64,000 nucleotides of DNA from Microbacterium sp. 10M-3C3 (GTDB lineage: Bacteria; Actinomycetota; Actinomycetes; Actinomycetales; Microbacteriaceae), in the NCBI RefSeq assembly GCF_003931875.1, contig NZ_CP034245.1, forward strand, positions 1,612,001 to 1,676,000. The letters are read 5' to 3'. The position numbers and the translations under genes were made by a program. Positions 52,532 through 62,452 of this stretch are shown here, one piece after another. Within the stretch, counting starts at the first letter, position 1. Each line of letters opens with the position of its first letter. The notes under the pieces were generated by a model that made no database searches, was not told the DNA's origin, and was given only the letters and a program-made list of their open reading frames with translations.

Positions 52532-53050
52532 TCAGGCGCCGGCGGGCGTCTCCTGCGCGAAGACGAGTTCGAGCCCGTTCGGACCGGTGAACGCGGCACC
52601 CGTCGGCACGAACCCCGCGCGGCGGTATGCGCGCTGGGCCCGGGTGTTCGACGCGTGCACGGTCAGCTGCACGCGATCGTGGCCGATCGAGCGGGCCCAC
52701 GCGATCGCCGCCGCCAGGAGCGCGTCGATCGTGCCCGATCCGCGGTGCTCGGGACGCACGTACACCGCGACGATGTCGGCGTGCGCCGGCACGTCGCCCT
52801 CCGCCGGCCGGCTGAGCACCGTCGCCGAGCCCACCCACTCGTCGTCGACGACCGCCACGAACTGCGCGTCCGCGTCGCCGGCGGCGGTGCGCTCGGCCCG
52901 GCGTCGCCAGAAGTCGTCCGGCTGCACCGACGCGCGATCGAGCGAGCCGTAGAACGCGATCCCTGCGTCGGGGTCGCCCAGGGCCGCGAGGCGGAGCTCA
53001 CGGACGCGCTCCCACTCGTCCGCGTGCACGCGCCGCACGGCGAGGCTCAC
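52532..53050 (-). CDS. GNAT-family N-acetyltransferase
   Basis: 172 residues. The acetyl-CoA-binding motif A appears as [27 protein letters not shown] (V.P..RG.G.), followed by [25 protein letters not shown], the motif B with asparagine and tyrosine. Substrate is unknown. GTG start overlaps the aroB stop by 4 bases (GTGA), so it is translated with the shikimate genes although no link to that pathway is known. Confidence 0.88.
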   Translation of the reverse strand: MSLAVRRVHADEWERVRELRLAALGDPDAGIAFYGSLDRASVQPDDFWRRRAERTAAGDADAQFVAVVDDEWVGSATVLSRPAEGDVPAHADIVAVYVRPEHRGSGTIDALLAAAIAWARSIGHDRVQLTVHASNTRAQRAYRRAGFVPTGAAFTGPNGLELVFAQETPAGA

Positions 53051-54120
53051 CCCGCGACCTCCTGATAGGCCGCGAACAGCAGCGACTCGTCGGGGGCCTG
53101 CAGCACCGTGGGCCGGGCGATGTCGTCGAGGACGATGAAGCGCAGCATCCCGCCGCGGCTCTTCTTGTCGCGCTGCATGGTGGCCAGCAGCTGCGGCCAC
53201 GCGCCCGCGCGGTAGGTCAGGGGAAGTCCCAGCGCACCGAGGACGTCGCGATGGCGCTGCACCGCCGCATCCGGGAGCCGGCCGGCCAGGCGCGACAGCT
53301 CGGCGGCGAAGACCATGCCGATCGAGATGGCGGCGCCGTGACGCCACCGGTAGCGCTCGGCGTGCTCGATCGCGTGGCCGAGCGTGTGCCCGTAGTTCAG
53401 CACTTCGCGCAATCCGGCCTCGCGCAGGTCGTCGCCGACGACGCGGGCCTTCATGTCGATCGCGAGCTCGATCGCCCGGCGGAACGGCTCGCTGCGCGGA
53501 TCGACCACGGCCACGGGGTCTGCCTCGATGAGGTCGAGGATCTCGGCGTGCCAGATGAACCCCGCCTTGACGACCTCCGCGAAGCCCGCGACGCGCTCGT
53601 TGGGGGACAGCCCGTCGAGGAGGTCGAGGTCGCACACGACGGCGCGCGGCGGCCAGAACGCGCCCACGAGGTTCTTTCCCTCGGCGGTGTTGATGCCGGT
53701 CTTGCCGCCCACGGCGGCGTCGACCATGCCGAGCACCGTCGTCGGCACCTGCACGACGGCGATGCCGCGCAGCCACGTCGCGGCGACGAATCCGGCGAGG
53801 TCGGTCACGGCGCCGCCGCCGAAGCCGACGATCGCGTCGGTGCGGGTGAAGTCGGACTGCCCGAGGATCTGCCAGCAGAACGCGGCGACCTCGACGCGCT
53901 TGCCCTGCTCCGCATCCGGGATCTCGGCGAGGAGCACCTCGCGATCGCCGAGCAGCGACTGACGCAGCGCCGCCGCCTGTTCGGCGAGGGTGGGCGGGTG
54001 GATCACGAGCACCTTCCGGGCCGCATCCGGCAGGACCTCGCCGAGCGTGTCGAGCACACCGCGACCGATCGTGACGTCGTACGGGGCGTCGCCGGCAACG
54101 GTGATGACGGTGGTGCTCAT
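53047..54120 (-). CDS. aroB: 3-dehydroquinate synthase
   Basis: 357 residues. Second step of the shikimate pathway, NAD- and zinc-dependent. NAD and substrate motifs: [45 protein letters not shown] and [12 protein letters not shown]. Zinc ligands lie in [11 protein letters not shown] and [13 protein letters not shown]. The ATG at 54120 overlaps the aroK stop by 4 bases. Confidence 0.97.
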   Translation of the reverse strand: MSTTVITVAGDAPYDVTIGRGVLDTLGEVLPDAARKVLVIHPPTLAEQAAALRQSLLGDREVLLAEIPDAEQGKRVEVAAFCWQILGQSDFTRTDAIVGFGGGAVTDLAGFVAATWLRGIAVVQVPTTVLGMVDAAVGGKTGINTAEGKNLVGAFWPPRAVVCDLDLLDGLSPNERVAGFAEVVKAGFIWHAEILDLIEADPVAVVDPRSEPFRRAIELAIDMKARVVGDDLREAGLREVLNYGHTLGHAIEHAERYRWRHGAAISIGMVFAAELSRLAGRLPDAAVQRHRDVLGALGLPLTYRAGAWPQLLATMQRDKKSRGGMLRFIVLDDIARPTVLQAPDESLLFAAYQEVAG

Positions 54121-54638
54121 GTGTGACTCGTTCCGGTCGGGGCGATGCGCCACCAGCGCACCACGGCGTCGACGACCGCCTGCAGCGGCCCGTGTGAGGT
54201 GTCGAAGGTCGCGTCGGCGACCTCCTCGTAGAGGGGGCGGCGCTGCGCGTAGATCTCCTGCCATCGCGCGACCAGGTCGTCGCCAGCGACGAGGGGGCGA
54301 TGTCCGCCGCGGATGCGCCCGCCGACGATCTCGGGGGCGACCGTGAGGAAGGCGACGCGGTGGGCGCCGAGGTCTTCCCGCGTCTGCGGATCCAGCACCG
54401 CCCCGCCGCCGAGCGACACCACGCCGCCCGACGCGAGCGCCGCGGCCACGGCGTCCCGCTCGAGCCGCCGGAACTCCGCCTCGCCGCGTTCGGCGAAGAG
54501 GACGGGGATCGGGCCGTGCTCGCGCACGACCGCCGCATCCGTGTCGGTGAAGGGCAGGCCGATCGCGCGCGCCACGCGGCGGCCGATGCTCGTCTTGCCG
54601 GCGCCCATCGGGCCGATCAGGACGAGCGCGTCAGGCAC
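54117..54638 (-). CDS. aroK: Shikimate kinase
   Basis: 173 residues. P-loop [17 protein letters not shown], the shikimate-binding DTDAAV and [11 protein letters not shown] blocks, and the lid arginine in [11 protein letters not shown]. Phosphorylates shikimate. The GTG at 54638 is chosen as it directly precedes [14 protein letters not shown] and overlaps aroC by 8 bases; longer in-frame versions are unconserved. The gene contains one of the GGATGCGGC words in the Asp-Ala-Ala codons. Confidence 0.94.
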   Translation of the reverse strand: MPDALVLIGPMGAGKTSIGRRVARAIGLPFTDTDAAVVREHGPIPVLFAERGEAEFRRLERDAVAAALASGGVVSLGGGAVLDPQTREDLGAHRVAFLTVAPEIVGGRIRGGHRPLVAGDDLVARWQEIYAQRRPLYEEVADATFDTSHGPLQAVVDAVVRWWRIAPTGTSHT

Positions 54639-55860
54639 TGCCGTCGGACGCGGCCAGGGTGGCGTCGGTGGTCGCGGTCGTGCGCAGCTGGCGGTCGATC
54701 GCGTCGAGGTAGCCGAGCAGGTTGCGACGCGTCTCGCCGACACTGTCGCCGCCGAACTTCTCCAGCACCGCCTCGGCCAGGACGATCGCGGTCATCGCCT
54801 CGGCGACGACGCCCGCGGCCGGCACCGCGCACACGTCGGAGCGCTGGTGGTGCGCGGATGCGGCCTCGCCCGTGGCGACGTCGATCGTGCGCAGGGCGTG
54901 GGGAACGGTCGCGATCGGCTTCATGCCCGCGCGGACACGCAGCACGGTGCCCGTCGACATGCCGCCCTCGGTGCCGCCGGCCCGGTCGGTCGCGCGCGCG
55001 ATGCCGTCGGCCGTGGCGAAGAGCTCGTCGTGCGCCTGCGATCCGCGACGCGTCGTGGTGAGGAAGCCGTCACCGACCTCGACGCCCTTGATCGCCTGGA
55101 TGCTCATGAGCGCCTGCGCGAGCTTGCCGTCAAGGCGGCGGTCCCAGTGCACGTGCGAGCCGAGCCCCGGCGGCAGACCATACGCGAGCACCTCCACGAC
55201 GCCACCGAGGGTGTCGCCGTCTTTGCGGGCCGCGTCGACCTCGGCGACCATGCGCTCGCTCGTGGCGGCGTCGAAGCAGCGCAGCGGATCCGCGTCGAGC
55301 GCGTCGACGTCGTCGGGGGTGGGCAGCGCCGCGTCCTCCGGGACGCGCACGGGACCGATCGAGAGCGTGTGGCTGACGAGGCGGATGCCGAGCTCGCCCA
55401 GGAACGCACGCGCGAGGGCGCCGAGCGCGACGCGCGCGGCGGTCTCTCGGGCGCTCGCGCGCTCGAGGACGGGGCGCGCCTCGTCGAAGTCGTACTTCTG
55501 CATGCCCACGAGGTCGGCGTGCCCGGGGCGGGGGCGCGTGAGCGCCGCACCGCGTCCGCGCGAGCGGTCGGTCAGCTCGACGGGCTCGGGGCTCATCACC
55601 TCGACCCACTTCGGCCATTCGGTGTTGGTGATGCGCAGGGCGATGGGGCTCCCGAGCGACACGCCGTGCACGACGCCGGACGAGATCGTCAGCTCGTCCT
55701 CTTCGAACTTCATGCGCGAACCGCGACCGTAGCCGAGCTTGCGGCGGGCGAGATCAGCGCGGATGGCCGACGACGCGATGGGGACGCCCGAGGGCAGTCC
55801 CTCCATGATGGCGACGAGTTCGGGGCCGTGCGATTCGCCGGCCGTGAGCACGCGGAGCAT
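54631..55860 (-). CDS. aroC: Chorismate synthase
   Basis: 409 residues. Final shikimate pathway step; needs reduced FMN. Family blocks: [34 protein letters not shown] segment (here [18 protein letters not shown]), [19 protein letters not shown], and the C-terminal [17 protein letters not shown]. Met 55860 ([12 protein letters not shown]) is the conserved start; an in-frame codon 24 bases upstream lacks support. Four bases separate it from aroE. Confidence 0.97.
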   Translation of the reverse strand: MLRVLTAGESHGPELVAIMEGLPSGVPIASSAIRADLARRKLGYGRGSRMKFEEDELTISSGVVHGVSLGSPIALRITNTEWPKWVEVMSPEPVELTDRSRGRGAALTRPRPGHADLVGMQKYDFDEARPVLERASARETAARVALGALARAFLGELGIRLVSHTLSIGPVRVPEDAALPTPDDVDALDADPLRCFDAATSERMVAEVDAARKDGDTLGGVVEVLAYGLPPGLGSHVHWDRRLDGKLAQALMSIQAIKGVEVGDGFLTTTRRGSQAHDELFATADGIARATDRAGGTEGGMSTGTVLRVRAGMKPIATVPHALRTIDVATGEAASAHHQRSDVCAVPAAGVVAEAMTAIVLAEAVLEKFGGDSVGETRRNLLGYLDAIDRQLRTTATTDATLAASDGSA

Positions 55861-55864
55861 TCCC

Positions 55865-56698
55865 CTAGTCTCCCACGAGCGCACGGCGCATCGCCGCGAG
55901 GACGGCAGGCTCCGACTGCACCGGCCGGGCGGGATCGCCCGCCACGAACACGCGCACCTGGAGGAGCGCCTGGTGCAGCAGCATCGGCAGACCGGACACG
56001 GCGGCGGACCCGGCGGCCACCCACGCCTCGGCCAGCGCGGTGGGCCATCCGCCGTACACGACGTCGACGAGGAGCCCGCCGTGCTGGGCGAGGGGCGCGG
56101 CCGCTGCGCCGAGATCGGTGCCGCCGGGAAGGGTCGACACGGTCACGTCGACGCGGGCGGCAGGCGTGCTGCCGAAGCGTGCCGCGGTCACCTCGATGTC
56201 GAGCGCCGACCCGAGCGCTGCGAGCGGGGCGACCGCCTCGGTCCGCCGCGCCACGACCTCCACGTCGCGGGCACCGAGGTCGGCGAGGGCGACAAGGGCG
56301 GAGGTGGCGGTCGCTCCCGCGCCGAGAATCCGCGCCCGCTCCACGCGCTCGACGCCCTGCTCGTGGAGGGCGCGGACGAGACCGCCGACGTCGGTGTTGA
56401 AGCCCCGCGGTCCCTCGGCGGTGAGCACGAGGGTGTTCACAGCACCGGTGCGCTCGGCCGCCGCATCCAGGGTCACGGCGGTGCGCGCGGCGATGGATTT
56501 GAGGGGCATCGTGAGCGACAGGCCGCGCCAGGACGCGTCCAGCGCCGCGAGCGCTGCCGGGAACGCCGCCTCGTCGACCCGCGCGCGCCCGTACTCCCAG
56601 TCGACCTCGAGCACGCGATAGGCGGCCGTGTGCAGCGCGGGCGACAGGCTGTGCGCGATGGGATCGCCCCACACCGCGAGGCGCGTGCCGGTCAGCAT
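55865..56698 (-). CDS. aroE: Shikimate 5-dehydrogenase
   Basis: 277 residues. Reduces 3-dehydroshikimate with NADPH. Substrate-binding [20 protein letters not shown], catalytic lysine in [12 protein letters not shown], the Asn-Thr-Asp in [12 protein letters not shown], and a Rossmann glycine loop [15 protein letters not shown]. The C-terminal [12 protein letters not shown] is also typical. Overlaps the mltG stop by 7 bases. Its sequence is the more divergent actinobacterial AroE type, but all key residues are present. Confidence 0.94.
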   Translation of the reverse strand: MLTGTRLAVWGDPIAHSLSPALHTAAYRVLEVDWEYGRARVDEAAFPAALAALDASWRGLSLTMPLKSIAARTAVTLDAAAERTGAVNTLVLTAEGPRGFNTDVGGLVRALHEQGVERVERARILGAGATATSALVALADLGARDVEVVARRTEAVAPLAALGSALDIEVTAARFGSTPAARVDVTVSTLPGGTDLGAAAAPLAQHGGLLVDVVYGGWPTALAEAWVAAGSAAVSGLPMLLHQALLQVRVFVAGDPARPVQSEPAVLAAMRRALVGD

Positions 56699-58140
56699 CC
56701 CGAGTCGGGGTGGTCCTTGCACCACGCGATCCACTGGTTCACCGCGGCCTGGTGCTCGTCGGCCGTCACGCTGAACACGGTCTCGCCGGTGTCGAGGTTC
56801 ACCGTCACGAAGAACAGCCACGGGCCGTCGGCCGGCTTCATCGCCGCGTCGATCGCCAGGTCGCCGGGGTTGGAGATCGGCCCCTTCGGCAGCCCGTCGA
56901 TGACGTACGTGTTCCACGGGTTGTCGTCGAACTGCGCCTCGCTGGAGGTGCTCGCCGAGCCCTCGTACAGCTCGCCGTAGCCGTACTGCGCGGTCGAGTC
57001 CATCTGCAGCTTCATGCCCTGGTCGAGGCGGTTCTGGATGACGCGCGACACCTTGTAGAAGTCGGCTTCGAAGCGGGCCTCGCGCTGGATGATCGACGCG
57101 ATCGTGAGGATCCGCTCGCGCTGGTCCGCGGGCACACCCGCCGTGTCGAGCGACTGCACCGTGCGATCCACCATGCGCTGAAGGACCTGTGCGGCCGTGA
57201 CGCCCGCGTCGAACTGGTAGGTCGCGGGGAACAGCCAGCCCTCGAGGCTCTCTGCGGCAACGCCGTAGGCCGCCGGTCCGGCGTCGACGGCCGCGCGGAC
57301 CTGGTCGAGCGGGATCGCCATCTGGTCCGAGATGCGCTGCACGGTCTGCGCGACCGTCAGGCCCTCGGGCAGCTGCACGCGGTTCTCGAGCTTGTTCTGC
57401 GGGTCTTTGAGGGCCGCCAGCACTGCCTCGGACGTCATCTTCTGCTGCAGCTTGTAGACGCCCGGCTGGAAGGTGAAGACGACGTTGTTCTCGACCATGT
57501 AGTCGTACAGCGACGTCGGCGTTTTCACGACGCCCGCGTCGTACAGCTTCTGCGAGACCGGGCCACCGGTGTCGCCCGATGCGATCGTCACCTGCGCCTC
57601 GCCCGTGGCCTCACCGGCCGCGTAGTCATCGACCGTGGTCCCGGCGAAGAACTCCTGCACGCGCGTGCCGAAGGTGTTCCAGGCCCACAGGCCACCGCCG
57701 GCGACGCCGGCGATGAGGACGACGACGATGCCGATGGCGATCCAGCCGCCGGTGCGATTGCGCCGGCGCTGCGTGCGGGGGGGCGGCGCGCCGACCTGAT
57801 CCGTCGTCGTGCGGCCGGTGAACAGGTCGTCGAGCGTGCCCGGTGTCGGAGCGGGCGCGGATGCCGTGCGGCGCCGAGGCGCACGCGCCGTCGCGGCGAC
57901 CGGCTCCGCAGCCGCGGGCTCGACGGCGGGCGACTTCGCGGGGGCGGGCTCGGGCGCCGCCGGGCGCGCCGCGACGGGCTCCGCCGGACGCTCCGGCGCT
58001 GCGGCGTGCTCTTCCTGCGCGCGGGCCTGTCGCGCCGCGCGGCGTGACGTGGGTGCGCCGGTGTCCGCCGACCGCGCGTCGGGCAGCTTGCCGTACAGAT
58101 CGGCGAACGGATCGTCGAAGGGCGACGGGCTGTCGGGCAT
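56692..58140 (-). CDS. mltG: Endolytic transglycosylase MltG
   Basis: 482 residues. Cytoplasmic N-terminus of about 145 residues rich in Ala, Pro and Arg, one transmembrane helix (GGWIAIGIVVVLIAGVAGGGLWAW), then the YceG domain outside. The catalytic glutamate is in LTIASIIQREARFEADFYKVSRVIQNRL, and the second family block is WNTYVIDGLPKGPISNPGDLAIDAAMKP. Cuts nascent peptidoglycan strands. The long disordered N-terminus is normal in actinobacteria. Placed between ruvX and aroE, as in M. tuberculosis. Confidence 0.95.
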   Translation of the reverse strand: MPDSPSPFDDPFADLYGKLPDARSADTGAPTSRRAARQARAQEEHAAAPERPAEPVAARPAAPEPAPAKSPAVEPAAAEPVAATARAPRRRTASAPAPTPGTLDDLFTGRTTTDQVGAPPPRTQRRRNRTGGWIAIGIVVVLIAGVAGGGLWAWNTFGTRVQEFFAGTTVDDYAAGEATGEAQVTIASGDTGGPVSQKLYDAGVVKTPTSLYDYMVENNVVFTFQPGVYKLQQKMTSEAVLAALKDPQNKLENRVQLPEGLTVAQTVQRISDQMAIPLDQVRAAVDAGPAAYGVAAESLEGWLFPATYQFDAGVTAAQVLQRMVDRTVQSLDTAGVPADQRERILTIASIIQREARFEADFYKVSRVIQNRLDQGMKLQMDSTAQYGYGELYEGSASTSSEAQFDDNPWNTYVIDGLPKGPISNPGDLAIDAAMKPADGPWLFFVTVNLDTGETVFSVTADEHQAAVNQWIAWCKDHPDSGC

Positions 58141-58141
58141 G

Positions 58142-58615
58142 TCAGGCGGACTCCTGTCCCGGATTCACGGCTTCTCCGGCCGGGTTGCCGGAGCGCTTCT
58201 CGACGTCGAGCGCCTGCTGGAGGAGGACGACGGCGGCGACCTGATCCACCATGCTACGAGACCGACGCTGCGAACGCCCCGACGCGCGCAGCGCATCATG
58301 CGCGGTGACGGTGCTGAGGCGCTCGTCGACGAGGCGCACGGGCAGCTCGCCGGCAGCCGCGACGGCGGCCGCGAACGAGCGCGCGTCGCGCGTGGAGGCC
58401 GTGTCCTCACCACGCAGATTCGTGGGCAGGCCGACGACGATCTCGAACGCGTCATAATCGCGCGCGAGGTCAACGATCCGCGCGACCGCCTGGTCGGTGC
58501 GGGGCACGGTCTCCACCGGCACGGCCAGGAGGCCGTCGGGGTCGCTGCGGGCGACGCCGACGCGGGCGGTGCCCACGTCGACGCCGAGCCGGATGCCGCG
58601 ACGGATGGCCGTCAC
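58142..58615 (-). CDS. ruvX: Holliday junction resolvase-like protein RuvX/YqgF
   Basis: 157 residues, RNase H-like fold. The first acidic residue is in IRLGVDVGTARVGVARSD, the second in FEIVVGLPTNLRGEDT, and the third in VDQVAAVVLLQQALD. VRLVDERLSTVTAHDAL is the family signature. Proposed role in pre-16S rRNA 5' end processing and possibly recombination. GTG start overlaps the alaS stop (GTGA). Confidence 0.95.
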   Translation of the reverse strand: MTAIRRGIRLGVDVGTARVGVARSDPDGLLAVPVETVPRTDQAVARIVDLARDYDAFEIVVGLPTNLRGEDTASTRDARSFAAAVAAAGELPVRLVDERLSTVTAHDALRASGRSQRRSRSMVDQVAAVVLLQQALDVEKRSGNPAGEAVNPGQESA

Positions 58616-61278
58616 TCCCCCGTGTCGGTGAGCCCGGACACGACGGCGTGGAGCGCCGCCGGCAGCGCCGCCGCATCCGTCCCGCCGCCCTGGGCGACGT
58701 CGTCGCGTCCACCGCCGCCCCCGCCGAGCGCGGCCGCCGCGACCTTCGCGAGCACGCCCGCCTTCGCGCCCGCGGCGCGCGCGGCCTCGGTCGTGGCGAC
58801 CACGACGGTCACTCGCTCGCCCAGCTGGGCAGCCAGCGCCACGACCGCCGACGCGTCCCCGAGGCGATCGCGCACCTGGAGCGCCAGCGTGCGCACGTCG
58901 TCGGCCGATCCGGCCGTACCGATCGACTCCGCCACCACGCGGAAGCGGCCCGCTTCGCGCGCGGACTGCGCGAGCTGCGGCGCACGATCGCCCAGTGCGC
59001 GCGCCTCGAACTGCGCGATGCGCTTCTCGGCGGCCTTCAGATTCGCGGCGAGCTCGGCGATGCGGGCGGGCAGCTGGTCGCGCGGGGTCTTCAGCGACGT
59101 GGACAGCTGCGACACGATCGCGCGCTCGGCCGCGAGGTCGCGGAACGCGTCCAGTCCGACGAGCGCCTCGACGCGGCGGTTCGACGCCCCCACCGACGAC
59201 TCGCCGACGAGGTTGATCAGGCCGATCTCGGCGCTGGAGCCGACGTGCGTGCCCGCACACAGCTCGCGCGACCACGGGCCGCCGATGTCGACCATGCGGA
59301 CGGTGTCGCCGTACTTCTCGCCGAACAGCGCCATCGCGCCGAGCTCGCGCGCCTGATCCAGGGGCAGCACGCGCGTGGTGACCTCGAGGTTGTCGCGGAC
59401 GGCGTTGTTGGCGATCTCCTCGATCTCCGTGCGCGTCTCGGGCGACAGCGCCGAGCTCCACGAGAAGTCGAAGCGCAGGTAGCCGGCGCGGTTGAGCGAT
59501 CCGGCCTGGGTCGCCGAGCTGCCGAGCGTGTCGCGCAGGGCCGCGTGCACGAGGTGGGTCGCGGAGTGCGCCTGGCGCGCGGCACGGCGGTTCGCCGCAT
59601 CCACGACCGAGGTCGCCGGCTCCCCCACCGCGACCTCGCCGGTCGTCACCTGGACGGTGTGGCTCACCAGGCCCGGAACGGGCTTCTGCACGTCGAGCAC
59701 CTCGAGCTCGTAGCCGGGGCCGATGATGACGCCCTTGTCGGCGACCTGGCCGCCCGACTCGGCGTACAGCGCCGTCTCGGCGAGGATCACCTCGGCGATC
59801 TGCCCGACCGACGCCCGGTCGACCGACACGCCGTCGACGAGCACGCCAAGCACGCGCGACTCGGTCTCGAGGTCGGTGTAGCCGGTGAAGACGGTCTCCC
59901 CGAGCGCGCGGAAGTCGCGGTACACGCTGTGGTCGGCGATCGCGCGCTTGCGCGACTTCGCGTCAGCCTTCGCGCGCTGGCGCTGCTCCTGCATGAGCGT
60001 GTCGAAGGCCGAGCGGTCGACCGACAGCCCCGCCTCCTCCGCGATCTCGAGCGTCAGGTCGATCGGGAACCCGTACGTGTCGTGCAGCAGGAACGCCTCC
60101 GACCCGGAGATCTCCGAGCCGCCCGAGCGCTTGGTGTCCTCGACGGCGAGGTCGAGGATCGTCGAGCCCGCCGCGAGCGTACGCAGGAACGTCTCCTCCT
60201 CCGCGAACGCGTACTGCGAGATGCGCTGCCAGTCCTTCTCCACGACCGGGTAGGCGTCCTTCATCGCGTCGCGCGACGCCGAGAACAGCTCGGGGAAGGT
60301 CGCGCCGTCGACGCCCAGCAGGCGCATCGCGCGGATGCTGCGGCGCATGAGGCGGCGCAGGATGTAGCCGCGCCCGTCGTTGGACGGCGTGACGCCGTCG
60401 GAGAGCAGCATCAGCGACGAGCGCACGTGGTCGGCGATGACGCGGAAGCGCACGTCGTCCTCGTGCGCGGCGCCGTAGCGGCGGCCGGACAGCTCGACGG
60501 CGCGGTCGAGGACGGGGCGCACCTGGTCGGTCTCGTACATGTTGTCGACGCCCTGCTTGATGAAGGCGACGCGCTCGAGGCCCATCCCGGTGTCGATGTT
60601 CTTCGCCGGCAGGTCGCCGACGATGTCGAAATCGATCTTGGAGCGGACGTTCGTGATCGCGTACTGCATGAACACGAGGTTCCAGATCTCGGTGAAGCGG
60701 TTGTCGTCGACCGCCGGACCGCCGTCGCGCCCGTACGCCGGACCGCGGTCGAAGTAGATCTCCGAGCACGGGCCTGCGGGACCGGGCTGGCCGGTCGACC
60801 AGTAGTTGTCCTCGCGGCCGAGCCGCTGGATGCGATCGGCCGGCAGGCCCGCGATCCTCCGCCAGAGGTCGGCCGCCTCGTCGTCGTCCTGATAGACGGT
60901 GACCCACAGGTCCTTCTCCGCGAAGCCGAGGCCGCCGTCGCGCTCGGGCGTGGTGAGCAGCTCCCACGCGTAGGAGATCGCTCCCTCCTTGAAGTAGTCG
61001 CCGAACGACCAGTTGCCGAGCATCTGGAAGAACGTGCCGTGGCGGGCGGTGTGGCCGACCTCCTCGATGTCGTTCGTGCGGATGCACTTCTGCACGTCGG
61101 CCGCCCGCGGATACGGCGCCGGCACCACCCCGGTGAGATACGGGATGAAGGGGACCATGCCGGCCACGGTGAACAGCAGCGACGGGTCGTCGGTCACGAG
61201 CGAGGCCGACGGGACGATGGTGTGGTCGTTCTTCTCGAAGTAGTCGAGGTAGCGCTGGGCGATCTCAGCGGTCTTCAT
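58612..61278 (-). CDS. alaS: Alanyl-tRNA synthetase
   Basis: 888 residues. Class II catalytic core: RHGTFFQMLGNWSFGDYFKE (motif 2 region), FDRGPAYG, EIWNLVFMQY, NIDTGMGLERVA (motif 3). The editing domain has the zinc motif split between HSATHLVHAALRDTL and LCAGTHV. The C-terminal C-Ala domain ends with the glycine-rich GGGGGGRDD. Met 61278 is the conserved MKTAEIAQRYLDYFE start. It heads the alaS-ruvX-mltG-aroE-aroC-aroK-aroB-GNAT operon. Confidence 0.98.
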   Translation of the reverse strand: MKTAEIAQRYLDYFEKNDHTIVPSASLVTDDPSLLFTVAGMVPFIPYLTGVVPAPYPRAADVQKCIRTNDIEEVGHTARHGTFFQMLGNWSFGDYFKEGAISYAWELLTTPERDGGLGFAEKDLWVTVYQDDDEAADLWRRIAGLPADRIQRLGREDNYWSTGQPGPAGPCSEIYFDRGPAYGRDGGPAVDDNRFTEIWNLVFMQYAITNVRSKIDFDIVGDLPAKNIDTGMGLERVAFIKQGVDNMYETDQVRPVLDRAVELSGRRYGAAHEDDVRFRVIADHVRSSLMLLSDGVTPSNDGRGYILRRLMRRSIRAMRLLGVDGATFPELFSASRDAMKDAYPVVEKDWQRISQYAFAEEETFLRTLAAGSTILDLAVEDTKRSGGSEISGSEAFLLHDTYGFPIDLTLEIAEEAGLSVDRSAFDTLMQEQRQRAKADAKSRKRAIADHSVYRDFRALGETVFTGYTDLETESRVLGVLVDGVSVDRASVGQIAEVILAETALYAESGGQVADKGVIIGPGYELEVLDVQKPVPGLVSHTVQVTTGEVAVGEPATSVVDAANRRAARQAHSATHLVHAALRDTLGSSATQAGSLNRAGYLRFDFSWSSALSPETRTEIEEIANNAVRDNLEVTTRVLPLDQARELGAMALFGEKYGDTVRMVDIGGPWSRELCAGTHVGSSAEIGLINLVGESSVGASNRRVEALVGLDAFRDLAAERAIVSQLSTSLKTPRDQLPARIAELAANLKAAEKRIAQFEARALGDRAPQLAQSAREAGRFRVVAESIGTAGSADDVRTLALQVRDRLGDASAVVALAAQLGERVTVVVATTEAARAAGAKAGVLAKVAAAALGGGGGGRDDVAQGGGTDAAALPAALHAVVSGLTDTGE

Positions 61279-61351
61279 GGGCGGTTCTTTCGCGTGGCGC
61301 GGTGGCCGGCCGGTGTGCCGGTCGGCGCGGAGGCTCGGGGGCGGGCGGGTG

Positions 61352-61588
61352 TCAGGCGGAGGGGGCGGCGGCCGGGTCGGCGCCGGGTGCGGCGGCGTCG
61401 CGACGCTCGGCGGGCTCGGTGATGCGCGCCTCCTGCTCGTGATACGCGGCCGTGATCCGGTCGGTGAACTCGCCGATGCGGGCATCGACCTGCGCGAGGA
61501 GGTCGTGTCCGCGCGGATCCTTGTCGACGAGATGGGCGAGCACGAAGCCGCCGGCCACGCCGAACACGAACCAGACGAAGGTCTTCAC
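61352..61588 (-). CDS. Small membrane protein upstream of alaS
   Basis: 78 residues. One N-terminal transmembrane segment (VWFVFGVAGGFVLAHLV), then a helical HDLLAQVDARIGEFTDRITAAYHEQEARI region and an Ala/Pro tail. The GTG at 61588 is chosen as GAGGAG lies eight bases before it. Similar short proteins between rpsD and alaS are common in Microbacteriaceae; function is unknown. Confidence 0.75.
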   Translation of the reverse strand: MKTFVWFVFGVAGGFVLAHLVDKDPRGHDLLAQVDARIGEFTDRITAAYHEQEARITEPAERRDAAAPGADPAAAPSA

Positions 61589-61705
61589 GGGCACCACTCC
61601 TCGTTCGGGCCGCGGACGCGGCATCCCTTCATCGTAGACAGAATGCGCGGAAGGGCGCCGGGGAGACCCCGACGCCCTTCCGATGAGCGAACGCTGAGAC
61701 TCAGC

Positions 61706-61837
61706 GCGCCGCTTAGCGCGCCGCGTAACAGCGCCGACGGCCGCTGCGCGGCTGTACTCCGCGCCGCTTAACGCGCCGCGTAACAGAGCCGACGGCCGCT
61801 GCGCGGCTGTACTCCGCGCCGCTTAGCGCGCCGCGTA
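61706..61837. repeat. 55-bp tandem repeat, about 2.4 copies, ending inside rpsD
   Basis: GCGCCGCTTARCGCGCCGCG begins at 61706, 61761 and 61816, exactly 55 bases apart. The first two units are full and nearly identical (single-base differences). The third is the true 3' end of rpsD including its TAA codon. Each full unit also carries a GCCGC-GCA-GCGGC hairpin. The unit length is not a multiple of three, so the copies are untranslated. Lies between rpsD and the small membrane protein gene. Confidence 0.9.
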
Positions 61838-62452
61838 GTACTCGACGACGAGCTGCACGTCACACGTGACCGGCACCTCGGCACGCTTGGGGCGACGCAC
61901 GAGACGCGCCTGCAGCGTGGAGAGGTCGACCTCGAGGTAGCCGGGGACGGGGGGCAGCACCTCGGCGTGCCCGCCGGCGGCGGCGACCTGGAAGGGCTCG
62001 AGACCCTCGCTCTTCTGCTTGACGTGGATGAGCTGGCCCGGCTTCACGCGGAACGACGGGCGGTCGACGAGCTGGCCGTCCACGAGGATGTGGCGGTGCA
62101 CGACGAGCTGGCGCGCCTGCGCCGTGGTGCGGGCGAAGCCCGAGCGGAGCACGAGGGCGTCCAGGCGCATCTCGAGCAGCTCGACGAGGTTCTCACCCGT
62201 CAGGCCGTCGGTGCGACGGGCCTCGTTGAACGCGATGCGCAGCTGCTTCTCGCGGATGCCGTACTGCTCGCGCAGACGCTGCTTCTCACGCAGACGGACG
62301 GCGTAGTCGCTGTCGGCCTTGCGCTTGGTGCGGCCGTGCTCGCCCGGAGCGTAGGGACGCTTCTCGAGGTAGCGGGCGGCCTTCGGGGTCAGCGCGACGC
62401 CGAGCGCGCGCGACAGACGGACCTTGCGGCGGTCCTGGGACTTCGTAGCCAC
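61823..62452 (-). CDS. rpsD: 30S ribosomal protein S4
   Basis: 209 residues. It starts ATKSQDRRKVRLSRALGVALTPKAARYLEKRPYAPGEHGR and has an S4 RNA-binding domain (about 98-160, MRLDALVLRSGFARTTAQARQLVVHRHILVDGQLV). The N-terminal zinc cysteines of the C+ type are absent, making this a zinc-independent (C-) S4. Nucleates 30S assembly. GTG start at 62452, with GGAAGG eight bases upstream. The leader can pair with that site, and the 3' end is tandemly repeated downstream. Confidence 0.97.
   Translation of the reverse strand: MATKSQDRRKVRLSRALGVALTPKAARYLEKRPYAPGEHGRTKRKADSDYAVRLREKQRLREQYGIREKQLRIAFNEARRTDGLTGENLVELLEMRLDALVLRSGFARTTAQARQLVVHRHILVDGQLVDRPSFRVKPGQLIHVKQKSEGLEPFQVAAAGGHAEVLPPVPGYLEVDLSTLQARLVRRPKRAEVPVTCDVQLVVEYYAAR

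Noticed and set aside
54117..54743. Longer aroK start at 54743
   Set aside because: The extra N-terminus is the antisense-like Arg/Ser/Pro-rich overlap with aroC; shikimate kinases begin just before the P-loop.
58648..61422. 924-codon plus-strand frame opposite alaS
   Set aside because: Antisense shadow rich in Arg, Val and His; alaS is complete on the other strand.
61706..61837. Tandem repeats near rpsD as a CRISPR array
   Set aside because: The units are contiguous with no unique spacers, and no cas genes are present; one unit is the rpsD coding end.
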